From Desulfoluna spongiiphila (GTDB lineage Bacteria; Desulfobacterota; Desulfobacteria; Desulfobacterales; Desulfolunaceae): a stretch of DNA of 64,000 nucleotides. Shown here one piece after another: positions 35,054-43,526 of this stretch. The position numbers and the translations under genes are program-made. Location of the stretch: contig NZ_FMUX01000017.1 of the NCBI RefSeq assembly GCF_900101345.1, positions 18,240 to 82,239 on the forward strand, given 5' to 3'. Every line of letters begins with the position of its first letter. The first letter of the stretch is position 1. The notes below the pieces were generated by a model, which worked only from the letters and a program-made list of their open reading frames with translations, made no database searches and was not told the DNA's origin.

Positions 35054-35256
35054 GTCTGGTACCTCCTTTTTCTATTGCCGCCACAGGGAAGGGGGGTTTT
35101 GCCCCCATGCCGCGCTTAAAAAGCAGCGGCATGGTCGTCCGGGCTTCAAACGGTCCATGGACCGTCCTGTTCGGCAATGACATCTTCGGTGCAGGGGAGC
35201 AGACCCGAAACAAACCGGCCCGCTCCCCCCTCGTCTTCTCCTGTACGCCCCTTGGA

Positions 35257-37422
35257 TCAGGCGCTGACTGCCTCTTCCGCAGGCAGGTACTTGGACAGGG
35301 GACACCCGCCACAGGCGCCCTCTTCATGGATCTGCTGATAAATAACGGTCAGGGCCTTCTCCCCGTTGGGATAGATGTTCTCTTTCCCGATGGTCTCCAG
35401 AAGGTGGGTGCGTTCCAGAACGGCGACCACCTCTTCCTTCATGGAGCTGAAGGAGATGCCTCGACCGCTTTCGCGCACCGTCTCGATGAGAATCGCCAGG
35501 GCCTCTTCACCGGAAGCATCCACGTCGTTGATGCCGCTGGATTCGATGAGGATATGGCGAAGATCGGGCTTTTCGGTGATGAACTCAAGCACCTTGTCTT
35601 CGAGGTAGGAGGCGTTGGTGAAGATCAGGGGCCCGTCAAACCGAACAACGGCAATGTGCTGGCACTCCCGCAGCCCGAACTTCACAGAGCTTCGGAAGGT
35701 CTGGTCTTCGGACCTTGAAAGCAGGGCCACACGGGGCCGGAGGTTCTTGTAGATGAAGACGATAAAGGTCAGGGCCACACCCACCATGATCCCCTCTTCC
35801 AGATGCGGTGCAAAGTAGAGGGTGCAGATGAAGGTGATGACGCTGATGGCACCGTCGGCACGCTTGGCTTTCCAGGCGTGCACAAACCCTTTCACGTTCA
35901 CCAGCCCGATCACGGCCATCATGATGACCGATGCCAGGACCGCCTGGGGCAGGTGGTAGAGAAGGGGGGTGAAAAAGAGCAGGGTCAGGGCCACCATGAG
36001 GCTGGTCACCACCGAAGAGATCCCGCTGACAGCGTTGGCCTGCAGGTTCACCGCGGACCGTGAAAAGGAGCCCGACACCGCGTAACTCTGACCGAAGGAA
36101 CCGATGATGTTGGCCAAACCCTGGCCGATGAGTTCCTGGTTGGGGTCCAGCTTCTGACCGGTCTTGGCCGCCATGGCCTTGGCGATGGCGATGGCCTCCA
36201 TGAAACCCAGCAGGGAGATGATCACGGCAAAGGGGAGCAGCTGAAGAAAGGCCCCCAGAAAGGTGGTGTTGTCGGGCAGGGTGGGGATCCCCACCTTGAG
36301 GCCCTTGGGAATGTCTCCCACCACAGCACCGGCGCCGATCATTCTCAAGCCGTCCAGGGCCAGGGGTTTGTTCCCCACCTTGATACGCCACTTGCGCCCG
36401 TCGGTCTGCATGCCTTCAGGCTCTTTGCCGCGCACATAAAAGACAGGGCTCTCCCCGGTGTCTTCGGTGGCGGCAAAATGAACCAGACGCAGGGTCTCCC
36501 GGGTCTCCCCGGAGGAGGCCTTCAGGCTGTTGATCCGGGCGTTGATACGGGCCAGATCGTACTCAAGCTCCATCTCCTGCGAGGAGGGAATGGAACCCTT
36601 GGTATGCTCCTGAGCGGCCTTGAGCCGGGTATTAAGGGATGCACGCTCTGCCCCCAGCGTTGCAATCTCGGCCACGTCGCGGTTAAACGCATCGATCATG
36701 GCGGTGACGGACGGGGCCTTGATGCTGGTCGCGGGCACCGATACGTCATGATTGAACTTAAAGGCAAAGGAGATCACCGTGGTGACGGCAACGGCCACCA
36801 GCACGTTGGGGATCTTGGGGTTGACCCGTTTCAAAAACACCATGATGGCGATGGAAAACGTCCCCATGGCAAGGGTCGGGAGGTGGGTGTAATGAAGGGC
36901 CGAGCGGCAGACGTGCAATATCGTCTCGTAGTGATGGGGCGCCTTGTCTACGTAAACCCCGAAGAGTTTTGAGAACTGGCTTGAGGCGATGATGATGGCC
37001 GCCGCGTTGGTAAACCCGTTCACCACCGGGTGGGAGAGAAGGTTCACCACCAGGCCGAGGCGCAGAACCCCGAGCAGGAACTGAAAGGTCCCCACGGTAA
37101 GGGCCAGCAGCACCGAGTAGGCGATAAATTCCGTACTCCCTGCGGTTGCCAGCGGTTCCAGCGACGCCGCCGACATCAGCGACACCACCGCCACCGGTCC
37201 GGTGGCCAGTTGGCGACTGGATCCGAAGAGAGCCGCCACCATGGGCGGCAGAAAGGCAGCGTACAAGCCGTAGTAAGCCGGTAACCCGGCCAGCTGGGCG
37301 TACGCCATCGATTGTGGAATCAGAACCATGGCCACGGTAATCCCGGCCACCACGTCGGTTCTGAACTTTCCTGTGTCGTAGTCCTTGAACCAGAGCAGAA
37401 ATGGAAACACTTTGGTCAACAT
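35257..37422 (-). CDS. SulP family anion transporter with STAS domain and a large insert
   Basis: This 721-residue protein begins with the SulP core (DVVAGITVAMVLIPQSMAYA, LATGPVAVVSLM). A C-terminal STAS domain (about 585-690) contains IESSGINDVDASGEEAL. SulP proteins carry sulfate, bicarbonate or other anions. An unusual insert of about 140 residues (about 225-365) splits the membrane core and includes a coiled-coil-like stretch around LNTRLKAAQEH and LARINARINSL. The tail ends with CGGCPL. Downstream EIIA-like and PII-like genes suggest regulated uptake. Confidence 0.9.
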   Translation of the reverse strand: MLTKVFPFLLWFKDYDTGKFRTDVVAGITVAMVLIPQSMAYAQLAGLPAYYGLYAAFLPPMVAALFGSSRQLATGPVAVVSLMSAASLEPLATAGSTEFIAYSVLLALTVGTFQFLLGVLRLGLVVNLLSHPVVNGFTNAAAIIIASSQFSKLFGVYVDKAPHHYETILHVCRSALHYTHLPTLAMGTFSIAIMVFLKRVNPKIPNVLVAVAVTTVISFAFKFNHDVSVPATSIKAPSVTAMIDAFNRDVAEIATLGAERASLNTRLKAAQEHTKGSIPSSQEMELEYDLARINARINSLKASSGETRETLRLVHFAATEDTGESPVFYVRGKEPEGMQTDGRKWRIKVGNKPLALDGLRMIGAGAVVGDIPKGLKVGIPTLPDNTTFLGAFLQLLPFAVIISLLGFMEAIAIAKAMAAKTGQKLDPNQELIGQGLANIIGSFGQSYAVSGSFSRSAVNLQANAVSGISSVVTSLMVALTLLFFTPLLYHLPQAVLASVIMMAVIGLVNVKGFVHAWKAKRADGAISVITFICTLYFAPHLEEGIMVGVALTFIVFIYKNLRPRVALLSRSEDQTFRSSVKFGLRECQHIAVVRFDGPLIFTNASYLEDKVLEFITEKPDLRHILIESSGINDVDASGEEALAILIETVRESGRGISFSSMKEEVVAVLERTHLLETIGKENIYPNGEKALTVIYQQIHEEGACGGCPLSKYLPAEEAVSA

Positions 37423-38069
37423 AACGATACTTCCCCCTGAAAATCAAAAAATTAAGTACATAAACCTCTTCTTCCTATTCGTAAAAGGAACTTCCCTGTC
37501 CTTTTATATCCGGTAGCTGAACCGCGAGGGGATGTTGCACAAACCCTGCCGGTTGTTCATAAAACAACAAACGCCTTCACTTGAAGCATGGTTTCGTCCC
37601 TTTTGCTCCAGCAGGGCGTTTGTTCCACTTGCAATTACTTGCCAAAAATCACTTACTGGCCTTCCCAAACCAAATAAAAAGTTCTTTTCGAGCAATTAGA
37701 ATGCAGATATATGACGACGAAAGTTTTGTCAATCGGAAAGCCGCTAACGGGATGATTCCCTTCATCTTTTTCATTCAGGATTTCCCAGGGAACCCCCAAA
37801 CCAGCCACAGGCCGGAGAATAGGTCCGGTCAATAATCCCATTGATTTTTTAACAATCCCTTACGCGGCGCATCCCCCTTCCCCCCTCCCATCCGAAAAAT
37901 CGGACACCGGCAAGAAAAATAGAGTCCCAAACCCAAAACAGCGTTCACCCGAGATAGGGTCCCCTCCGCCCCTGAACCGCCTCTAATAATGGGCACCAAC
38001 GCATGAAAAATATGGCGATTCTACGGCCATAAAAACAAGGCGGGTGCAAAAAAATGAGGGGAAAAGCGC
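37423..38069. other. Intergenic region upstream of the SulP module
   Basis: About 650 bases without a credible gene. The first 280 bases are AT-rich and presumably hold the SulP promoter; GGGGGAAG nine bases before the SulP ATG is its ribosome site. The rest shows no strong palindromes or repeats before the family A element. Confidence 0.5.
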
Positions 38070-38240
38070 GCCTCCGGCGGCAAGGTGCGCCACCTTGAAA
38101 GCAGGCTGCGAATGCGTTTTGCCCCTCGTACCTCGGGTCACATCACATCCGCCTTTAAAACGCCATTCATGCAAGCGGTTTTTTATGATCTGTTTGTTAA
38201 ACTTTTTAAAAGTTTAGCCCCCGGCAGGGCCGCCGGAGGC
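38070..38240 (+). repeat. Family A element, short complete form (171 bp)
   Basis: Perfect termini (38070-38081 and 38229-38240), hairpin CAAGGTG-CGC-CACCTTG, and the AAACTTTT-T-AAAAGTTT stem. A second, truncated copy follows in tandem after a 15-base spacer. Confidence 0.92.
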
Positions 38241-38255
38241 ATCTTTAACATGGCT

Positions 38256-38290
38256 GCCTCCGGCGGCAAGGTAATGCGCCCTTGCCCTGG
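38256..38290 (+). repeat. Family A solo left end, tandem with the previous copy
   Basis: GCCTCCGGCGGC (38256-38267) and a short CAAGG / CCTTG hairpin, ending about 30 bases before the methyltransferase stop. The spacer ATCTTTAACATGGCT recurs almost exactly between the tandem copies at 39786-39800. Confidence 0.8.
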
Positions 38291-38318
38291 AAGACAGGAG
38301 GGGGAGGTAGAAAGGGGA

Positions 38319-39440
38319 TCAGGGAAGCCGGCCGATGATCACGGTAAGATCCAGGCCCCCATGGGACATGGGGTGCCCGTGGAACCCACGGGGCATGGGG
38401 CGGGGAACCTGCTGTTTCGGAACGGCCAGGGCCGCCGTCCAGCCGCCCCAGTGGGCGGCAAGATGATCCAGCAGGCGCTGGACAAAGGCGTCGTTGCCCC
38501 CCTTGATCCGCTTGCCGTACGGGGGATTGAAGACAACCACGCCGGGAACAGAGGAAACGGAGGCCGGGTCCAGGGAGAAAAAGTCACTCGCGCGGAGACC
38601 CACGGCCTTTCCGAAGGGCAGCTCAGCCAGGGTCGCCCCGAGACGATCCACGGCCCCCTGGTCCAGGTCCGAGGCAAAAATCACGGGGGCTGACACGTCG
38701 CTGATCGCCTTTTCCGCTTCCCGCTTCATGTGGGCAAAGCCCTTTTCCCGGAACGAGGGCCACTGCTCAAAGGCAAAGCGCCGAAACAGCCCCGGGGGCG
38801 TGCGGGTTGCCCGCATGGCCGCCTCCAGGCTGAAGGTCCCGGCCCCGCACATGGGGTCTGCCAGGGGCGCATCCCCGGTGTACCCGGCCATGGTCAGGAT
38901 GGCAGAGGCCAGGGTCTCGCGGATGGGCGCCCTGCCGCCGTGGGTCTTGACCCCGCGCTTGTACAGGGGCTCGCCCGCGGCATCCAGGGAGAGGGTAAAA
39001 CGATCGTCTTCCCCCCGAAGGTAAATCTTCTGGGGCACCCGCCCTTCCCCCCCGGGCAGGGCCTGATCCACCACCCCCTTGACCCGCTGGGCCACGGCGT
39101 CGGTGTGGTAAAGACGACAGTGGTGGGTTGTCACCACCACCTCGGGGTCGGCATCGGTCGGCAACCAGAGCTCCCAGGGAATCTCAGCGATACGCCGCTC
39201 CAGCTTATCAAAGTTTTCCGCCTTGAAGCTTGCCAGGCGCACCAGGATGCGGTTGGCAAGACGCAAGGAGAGGGCCGCCTGCCACAGGGACTCCAGGCGG
39301 GCGGTGAACTCCACCCCGCCGGTGACCCGCGTGACCTCAAGGCCCAGACAGGCCTCGGCCTCCTGGGCCAGCAGCCCGCCAAGGCCCGGGGTGGCGCTCA
39401 CATAAAAGGTGTGATCACGGCCCGCCACGCGGCGGCGCAC
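38319..39440 (-). CDS. THUMP-domain class I SAM-dependent RNA methyltransferase (RlmL-N/Trm14-like)
   Basis: This 373-residue protein has an N-terminal ferredoxin-like and THUMP region (about 10-165), then an N6/N2-type methyltransferase core. APIRETLASAIL precedes the SAM motif LADPMCGAGTFSLEAA, and VVVFNPPYGKR carries the catalytic NPPY. This matches the RlmL N-terminal half and Trm14/RsmD-like guanine-N2 methyltransferases, so an rRNA or tRNA guanosine is the likely target. It appears to use GTG at 39440, and the ribosome site is poor, so the exact start is uncertain. Confidence 0.85.
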   Translation of the reverse strand: MRRRVAGRDHTFYVSATPGLGGLLAQEAEACLGLEVTRVTGGVEFTARLESLWQAALSLRLANRILVRLASFKAENFDKLERRIAEIPWELWLPTDADPEVVVTTHHCRLYHTDAVAQRVKGVVDQALPGGEGRVPQKIYLRGEDDRFTLSLDAAGEPLYKRGVKTHGGRAPIRETLASAILTMAGYTGDAPLADPMCGAGTFSLEAAMRATRTPPGLFRRFAFEQWPSFREKGFAHMKREAEKAISDVSAPVIFASDLDQGAVDRLGATLAELPFGKAVGLRASDFFSLDPASVSSVPGVVVFNPPYGKRIKGGNDAFVQRLLDHLAAHWGGWTAALAVPKQQVPRPMPRGFHGHPMSHGGLDLTVIIGRLP

Positions 39441-39616
39441 CCTCTTCTCAAAGGCGGCGTCGCCTTTTTTATTCTCCTGCGGTGTTTCCAGTCTTCGGTC
39501 CTCCAGATCTCAAAAGCATAAATAAAAAACGTAAATACTCAGCTCAAAATGCCTTCTATGGTTAAAGTTCGGATGAATCACAGGGTCAAGAGGGCTCAGA
39601 AAAAAACAAAACCAAT

Positions 39617-39785
39617 GCCTCCGGCGGCGAGGTGTGCCACCTCGAAAGCAGTTACGAATGCGCTTTCCCCTTCGTTCCTCAGGGAAAATCACATTCGCTA
39701 TTGATTCAGATTAAGCCGAATCTGTTTTTAAAACCTGTTTATTAAACTTTTTAAAAGTTTAGCTCCCGGCAGGGCCGCCGGAGGC
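39617..39785 (+). repeat. Family A element, short complete form (169 bp)
   Basis: Perfect termini. The first hairpin is CGAGGTG-TGC-CACCTCG, a compensated variant. It is followed 15 bases later by another copy in the same orientation. Confidence 0.92.
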
Positions 39786-39800
39786 ATCTTTAACCTGGCT

Positions 39801-40122
39801 GCCTCCGGCGGCAAGGTGTGCCACCTTGAAAGCAGAATGCGAATGTGCTTTGCCCCTCGTTCCTCGGGTCACATCACATCCGCCTTTCAAACAAACGTCG
39901 GCCTTGATCATCGTTTTGACCATTGGCCTGTTTGCATCCCCTCCCCCCGAACCCCCTTGTCCCCTGGAGCGCCGCACTCCGTTTCGGTCGATTTTTCTCA
40001 GTTTTTCAAAGGTCGCGGACAAACGAAAACCAGGGCCCAAACTTTATCCAAAAAGAACGATTAAGGCCTGTTTGTTAAACCCATCTTAATGATATCAGGC
40101 AAAAGTTTAGCCACCGGAGATA
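39801..40122 (+). repeat. Family A element, long form with collapsed family B and truncated right end
   Basis: Left terminus 39801-39812 is perfect. The internal family B is reduced to a single arm, GGAGCGCCGCACTCC (39966-39980), fused directly to the downstream flank. The right end reads CCACCGGAGATA and runs into AGCTGAATAGTTAC. Confidence 0.88.
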
Positions 40123-40249
40123 TAAGCTGAATAGTTACCCAAAAAGGATAAAATGGGCCTCTCCTGCAAAACCGGTTGCCACATGTCACACCCCAAGCAA
40201 ATGCCCCGTAAACATGTGCATGATGTCTACCTTCATGCATTCGCCACAG

Positions 40250-40283
40250 GGTTTCCAGGTGCCCCCACCTGGCCGCCGGAGGC
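40250..40283 (-). repeat. Family A solo left end, inverted
   Basis: CCAGGTG-CCCC-CACCTGG hairpin (40255-40272) next to GCCGCCGGAGGC (40272-40283). The second stem pair is C-G here, a third compensated state. It lies 24 bases from the Na/Pi cotransporter stop. Confidence 0.82.
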
Positions 40284-40307
40284 TTTCTTCCCAACAGCAA
40301 GAGCCCA

Positions 40308-42074
40308 TCAAATAAGCAGCGCCTTCTCCCGGGTTTCGGTCTCCAGGAAGGTTTTTGCGATGTTGGATGAATAAACAATGATTTGAACCATGAGGTTCAT
40401 CAGCTCGGTGTGGACCTCGTGGGTCTCCACGGACGCCGCCTGTTTTCCCACCAGGCGATCGAGGTGGTGCACCCGGTACTGAAGCTCCAGGTCGAGGTAC
40501 TTTCGCTCTTTCACCATGATGCGCTGGGCCTTTTCCAGATCCTGCTCGGCGAAGGCCTCTTTCAAGAGCCGGATCTGCTTGCACACCTTCTGGTGGTAGA
40601 TGGTGAGCTCTTCCCTGCCCTCTTCTGAGAAATCATGGGCCAGTTCATGCTTTTTGCGGATCAGGGGCAGCACGTTGCGGTGGATGATATCCCCTATGCT
40701 CTCCATGTCCCGGACAATGGAGACCATGGCGTAGACCACGCGCAACTGGGCATCCGACGCCCCGCTGCGGGCCACCTTGAGCAGGTAATCGGTGATCTTC
40801 TCCTCCAGGAAATCGATCTCCTCTTCGCGCATGTCGATCCCCTCCATGAGGGTCAGCTCCGGGTAGACCTTGTCCCGCTTGGGGCTCTGGGTCACAAAGG
40901 GGACGGCCACGGCCTTGAGCAGATACTCCAGCGCCGAGGCCATGCGTGAAATCTCGGATCGGGCAAGATCCACGGCCAGGGCCGGAGAAAAGATCTTGCT
41001 CTCATCCAGAAAGGTGGTGGTGTACCGGGGAATGGGGCAGGCGGTCTCCGGCAGCATCCGCACGATGAGCCGGGCAAAGGCGTCGCTGAAGGGCAGCACG
41101 ATGATCCCGATGGCAATATTAAACACGGAGTGGGCGTTGGCAATCTGGCGGGCGATGTCCGAATTGAACTCGTCCCCGAGCCAGGAAATACACCAGGTGA
41201 ACTCCGGGATAAACCCGATAAAAAGCATCACCCCGATGACACGAATCATCACGTTGGCCAGGGCCACCCGCTTGGCATCCCGGTTGGCACCGATGCTGGC
41301 AAAGCCCGCAGTGACACAGGTGCCGATGTTGGCCCCCAAGACCATGGGGATGGACGCCTCCAGGGAGATGAGCCCCTCAAGGCCCAGGACAATCAAGATA
41401 CCGATAAAAGCGGTGGAGCTCTGGATAAGCGTGGTCAGCACCACCCCGATGAGAAGGCCGAGGAATCGGTTCTCAAGGCCCGAGAGCAGGGTGATCACCT
41501 CCTGGCTGCTGCGCAGGGGCCGCATGGAGTCCCCCATGAGCTTGAGGCCGTAAAACAGGACACCGAAGCCCAGGAGCACATCCCCAAAGGATTTTACGGT
41601 ATCACGCTTGGCAAGGAGCCGGATAAGAAAACCGGCCACAATCATCAACAGGGCATAGTCGGTCACCTTGAAGGCAATGAGCTGGGCCGTGATGGTCATG
41701 CCGATGCCCGAGCCGATGAGCACCCCGATGGTCTGCATGAACTGCATGAGCCCTGCCTGGACAAAGCCCACCAGCATCACCGAGGTGGCGCTGCCCGACT
41801 GCACCAGCATGGTGACCACGATGCCCAGCAGCATCCCCCGGTATTTGTTCTTGGTCAGATTGGCCAGGATGGTCCGGAGCCGGTCCCCTGCGGCCCGCTG
41901 CATGCCGTCGCTCATGAGCTCCATGCCGAAGAGGAAAAAAGCGAGCCCCCCCATCAGCCCCATGAGCTGAAATCCCCAGTGAATCTCCGAAAGACCGTCA
42001 GCCCAGGCATCCGCTGCGCAAAAGGTGATGCCTGCGCCCACAAGCCAGGCCCATCCGCTCTGTTTCGACCTCAT
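40308..42074 (-). CDS. Na/Pi cotransporter family protein with PhoU-like C-terminus
   Basis: This 588-residue protein has a signal-like N-terminus (MRSKQSGWAWLVGAG) and about nine membrane segments. It carries the duplicated QSSTA-type motifs of NptA/YjbB transporters, seen as MLVQSGSATSVMLVGFV and LIQSSTAFIGILIVLG. The C-terminal 200 residues are helical and PhoU-like, with coiled-coil character. It should export or import phosphate with sodium. Start at 42074 is favoured because it opens with the signal sequence; a longer frame from 42104 exists. Confidence 0.9.
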   Translation of the reverse strand: MRSKQSGWAWLVGAGITFCAADAWADGLSEIHWGFQLMGLMGGLAFFLFGMELMSDGMQRAAGDRLRTILANLTKNKYRGMLLGIVVTMLVQSGSATSVMLVGFVQAGLMQFMQTIGVLIGSGIGMTITAQLIAFKVTDYALLMIVAGFLIRLLAKRDTVKSFGDVLLGFGVLFYGLKLMGDSMRPLRSSQEVITLLSGLENRFLGLLIGVVLTTLIQSSTAFIGILIVLGLEGLISLEASIPMVLGANIGTCVTAGFASIGANRDAKRVALANVMIRVIGVMLFIGFIPEFTWCISWLGDEFNSDIARQIANAHSVFNIAIGIIVLPFSDAFARLIVRMLPETACPIPRYTTTFLDESKIFSPALAVDLARSEISRMASALEYLLKAVAVPFVTQSPKRDKVYPELTLMEGIDMREEEIDFLEEKITDYLLKVARSGASDAQLRVVYAMVSIVRDMESIGDIIHRNVLPLIRKKHELAHDFSEEGREELTIYHQKVCKQIRLLKEAFAEQDLEKAQRIMVKERKYLDLELQYRVHHLDRLVGKQAASVETHEVHTELMNLMVQIIVYSSNIAKTFLETETREKALLI

Positions 42075-42551
42075 CCAACACCTGCCCATCTCAAGAGTAG
42101 TCATTACATCGCCCGGCGAGGGCTCCGCCATTGCTCCCGGCACCCGTCGTCCACGCCCTACAGGTCATACCCCGCTCAAAAAAACCGCCATGCAACCGGT
42201 GCGAATCTTCCGGAGCACCGGTGACCTCGTCGTTGCTGATTTTTCAAAAAAGCCGCCATGGGCGCCTGCCTCCGGTTCGGCCAGGGGATGCCCATCATCT
42301 TAGTGAAGGCACTTGGCAGCCGTCAACAGGATTTAAGCCCGCCCCAGGCGCCCCGCCAAGGGCGTTAACCCCGCCTGCCCACCCGGAATCCGCACCGGCA
42401 TGGGGTGGAGAGCAGATTGACAACCCTTTCCATATCTTGTATCTAATCCATCATAATGGCTTGTTCGACTTTTTGCGAAGCTGTCATTAACCATTTGATC
42501 TGTAAATAAAGGGCTTCGGCCCATTCGATTTGACCTTCCAAGGAGGCATCC
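42075..42551. other. Divergent intergenic region between the Na/Pi gene and ssb
   Basis: No gene, repeat element or strong palindrome is supportable. The AT-richer part after 42420 is the likely ssb promoter. Confidence 0.45.
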
Positions 42552-43178
42552 ATGGCCAGTTTAAACAAGGTGATGATTATCGGAAACCTGGGCAGGGACC
42601 CTGAGGTGAGCTACACCCCCAGCGGTCTTGCCATTTGTAAATTCAGTATCGCCACCACCGACGTTCGTGTGGATCGAAACAGCGGAGAGCGCACGGAGCG
42701 AACAGAGTGGCACCGCATCACCGTGTTCGGAAAAACCGCAGAAAACTGCGGCCGATTCCTCGCCAAGGGCAGGCAGGTTTATGTCGAAGGACGCCTCCAG
42801 ACCAGCTCCTACGAAAAGGACGGCATCACCCGGTACTCCACCGACATCATCGCCAACCAGGTCACCTTCCTGGGCGGCCGCAACGCTGAAGGCGGAGGCG
42901 GTGGCCAGCAGGGCGGCGGCTTCGGCGGCGGTGGCCAGAACAACAACTACCAGGGTGGCGGATACAACCAGAACCAGAATCAAAGCCAGGGCGGTGGCTA
43001 CGGCAGCGCTGGCGGGTACCCCGGAAGCTACAACAGCACTCCCCAGCAGCCTGCACAGCAGCAGCCCCCCCAGCAGCCTGCGGCACAGCCCCAGAGCAAC
43101 GGCTTTGACCAGGGCGGAAGCTTCGGCGGCGGCGATCCCGGTTTCACCAACCCGCCCGACGACGACATCCCCTTCTAG
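42552..43178 (+). CDS. ssb: Single-stranded DNA-binding protein
   Basis: This 208-residue SSB coats single-stranded DNA during replication and repair. The N-terminal OB fold (about 1-108) starts SLNKVMIIGNLGRDPEV and contains GERTERTEWHRITVFGK. A long Gly/Gln/Asn-rich linker (about 115-195) leads to the acidic tip PPDDDIPF that recruits partner proteins. AAGGAGG upstream and an intrinsic terminator downstream frame a single-gene unit. Confidence 0.97.
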   Translation: MASLNKVMIIGNLGRDPEVSYTPSGLAICKFSIATTDVRVDRNSGERTERTEWHRITVFGKTAENCGRFLAKGRQVYVEGRLQTSSYEKDGITRYSTDIIANQVTFLGGRNAEGGGGGQQGGGFGGGGQNNNYQGGGYNQNQNQSQGGGYGSAGGYPGSYNSTPQQPAQQQPPQQPAAQPQSNGFDQGGSFGGGDPGFTNPPDDDIPF

Positions 43179-43207
43179 GCCCTTATAAAGCGCCTGGCAC
43201 CATACGC

Positions 43208-43242
43208 AAAAAGCCCCCTTGCAATGCAAGGGGGCTTTTTTT
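43208..43242 (+). terminator. Intrinsic terminator of ssb
   Basis: GCCCCCTTGCA pairs perfectly with its complement and is followed by seven T; five A precede it, so it can also work on the minus strand. Confidence 0.93.
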
Positions 43243-43272
43243 GTTCTTAGGCGCTGATCAATGACAACATAT

Positions 43273-43510
43273 GTGACTATTCAGCTCCGAAAAGCTGCCT
43301 TCTATGGTTAATCACAGAGGGATCAACAAAAAGCCAAAAACATGCCTCCGGCGGCAAGGTGTGCCACCTTGAAAGCAGGTTGCGAATGCGCTTTCCCCCT
43401 CGTTCCTCGGGGAAAAGAACATCCGCCTTTAAATGAAAATTCATTCATTTTTTCAAGACCTGTTTATTAAACTTTTTAAACGTTTAGCCCCCGGCAGGGC
43501 CGTCGGAGGC
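43273..43510 (+). repeat. Family A element with outer flank and short core
   Basis: The outer motif GTGACTATTCAGCT (43273-43286) is followed by a CTTCTATGGTTAA flank. The core runs from GCCTCCGGCGGC (43344) to GCCGTCGGAGGC (43510). The CAAGGTG-TGC-CACCTTG stem is intact. It ends 16 bases from the glpB stop. Confidence 0.9.
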
Positions 43511-43526
43511 ATGCTTTTGCATGTTG

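Larger units (their letters stand above)
39441..40307. other. Intergenic region made mostly of tandem family A elements
   Basis: Apart from the two element copies and one solo end listed separately, nothing gene-like is present. It lies between the RNA methyltransferase start and the Na/Pi cotransporter stop, both on the minus strand. Confidence 0.7.

Noticed and set aside
37504..37695. A 63-codon frame upstream of the SulP gene
   Set aside because: No ribosome site and no recognisable composition of a real protein.
41130..42224. 364-codon plus-strand frame across the Na/Pi cotransporter
   Set aside because: The reading is His/Gln/Pro-rich and lacks any motif; the minus-strand protein has family motifs and membrane segments.
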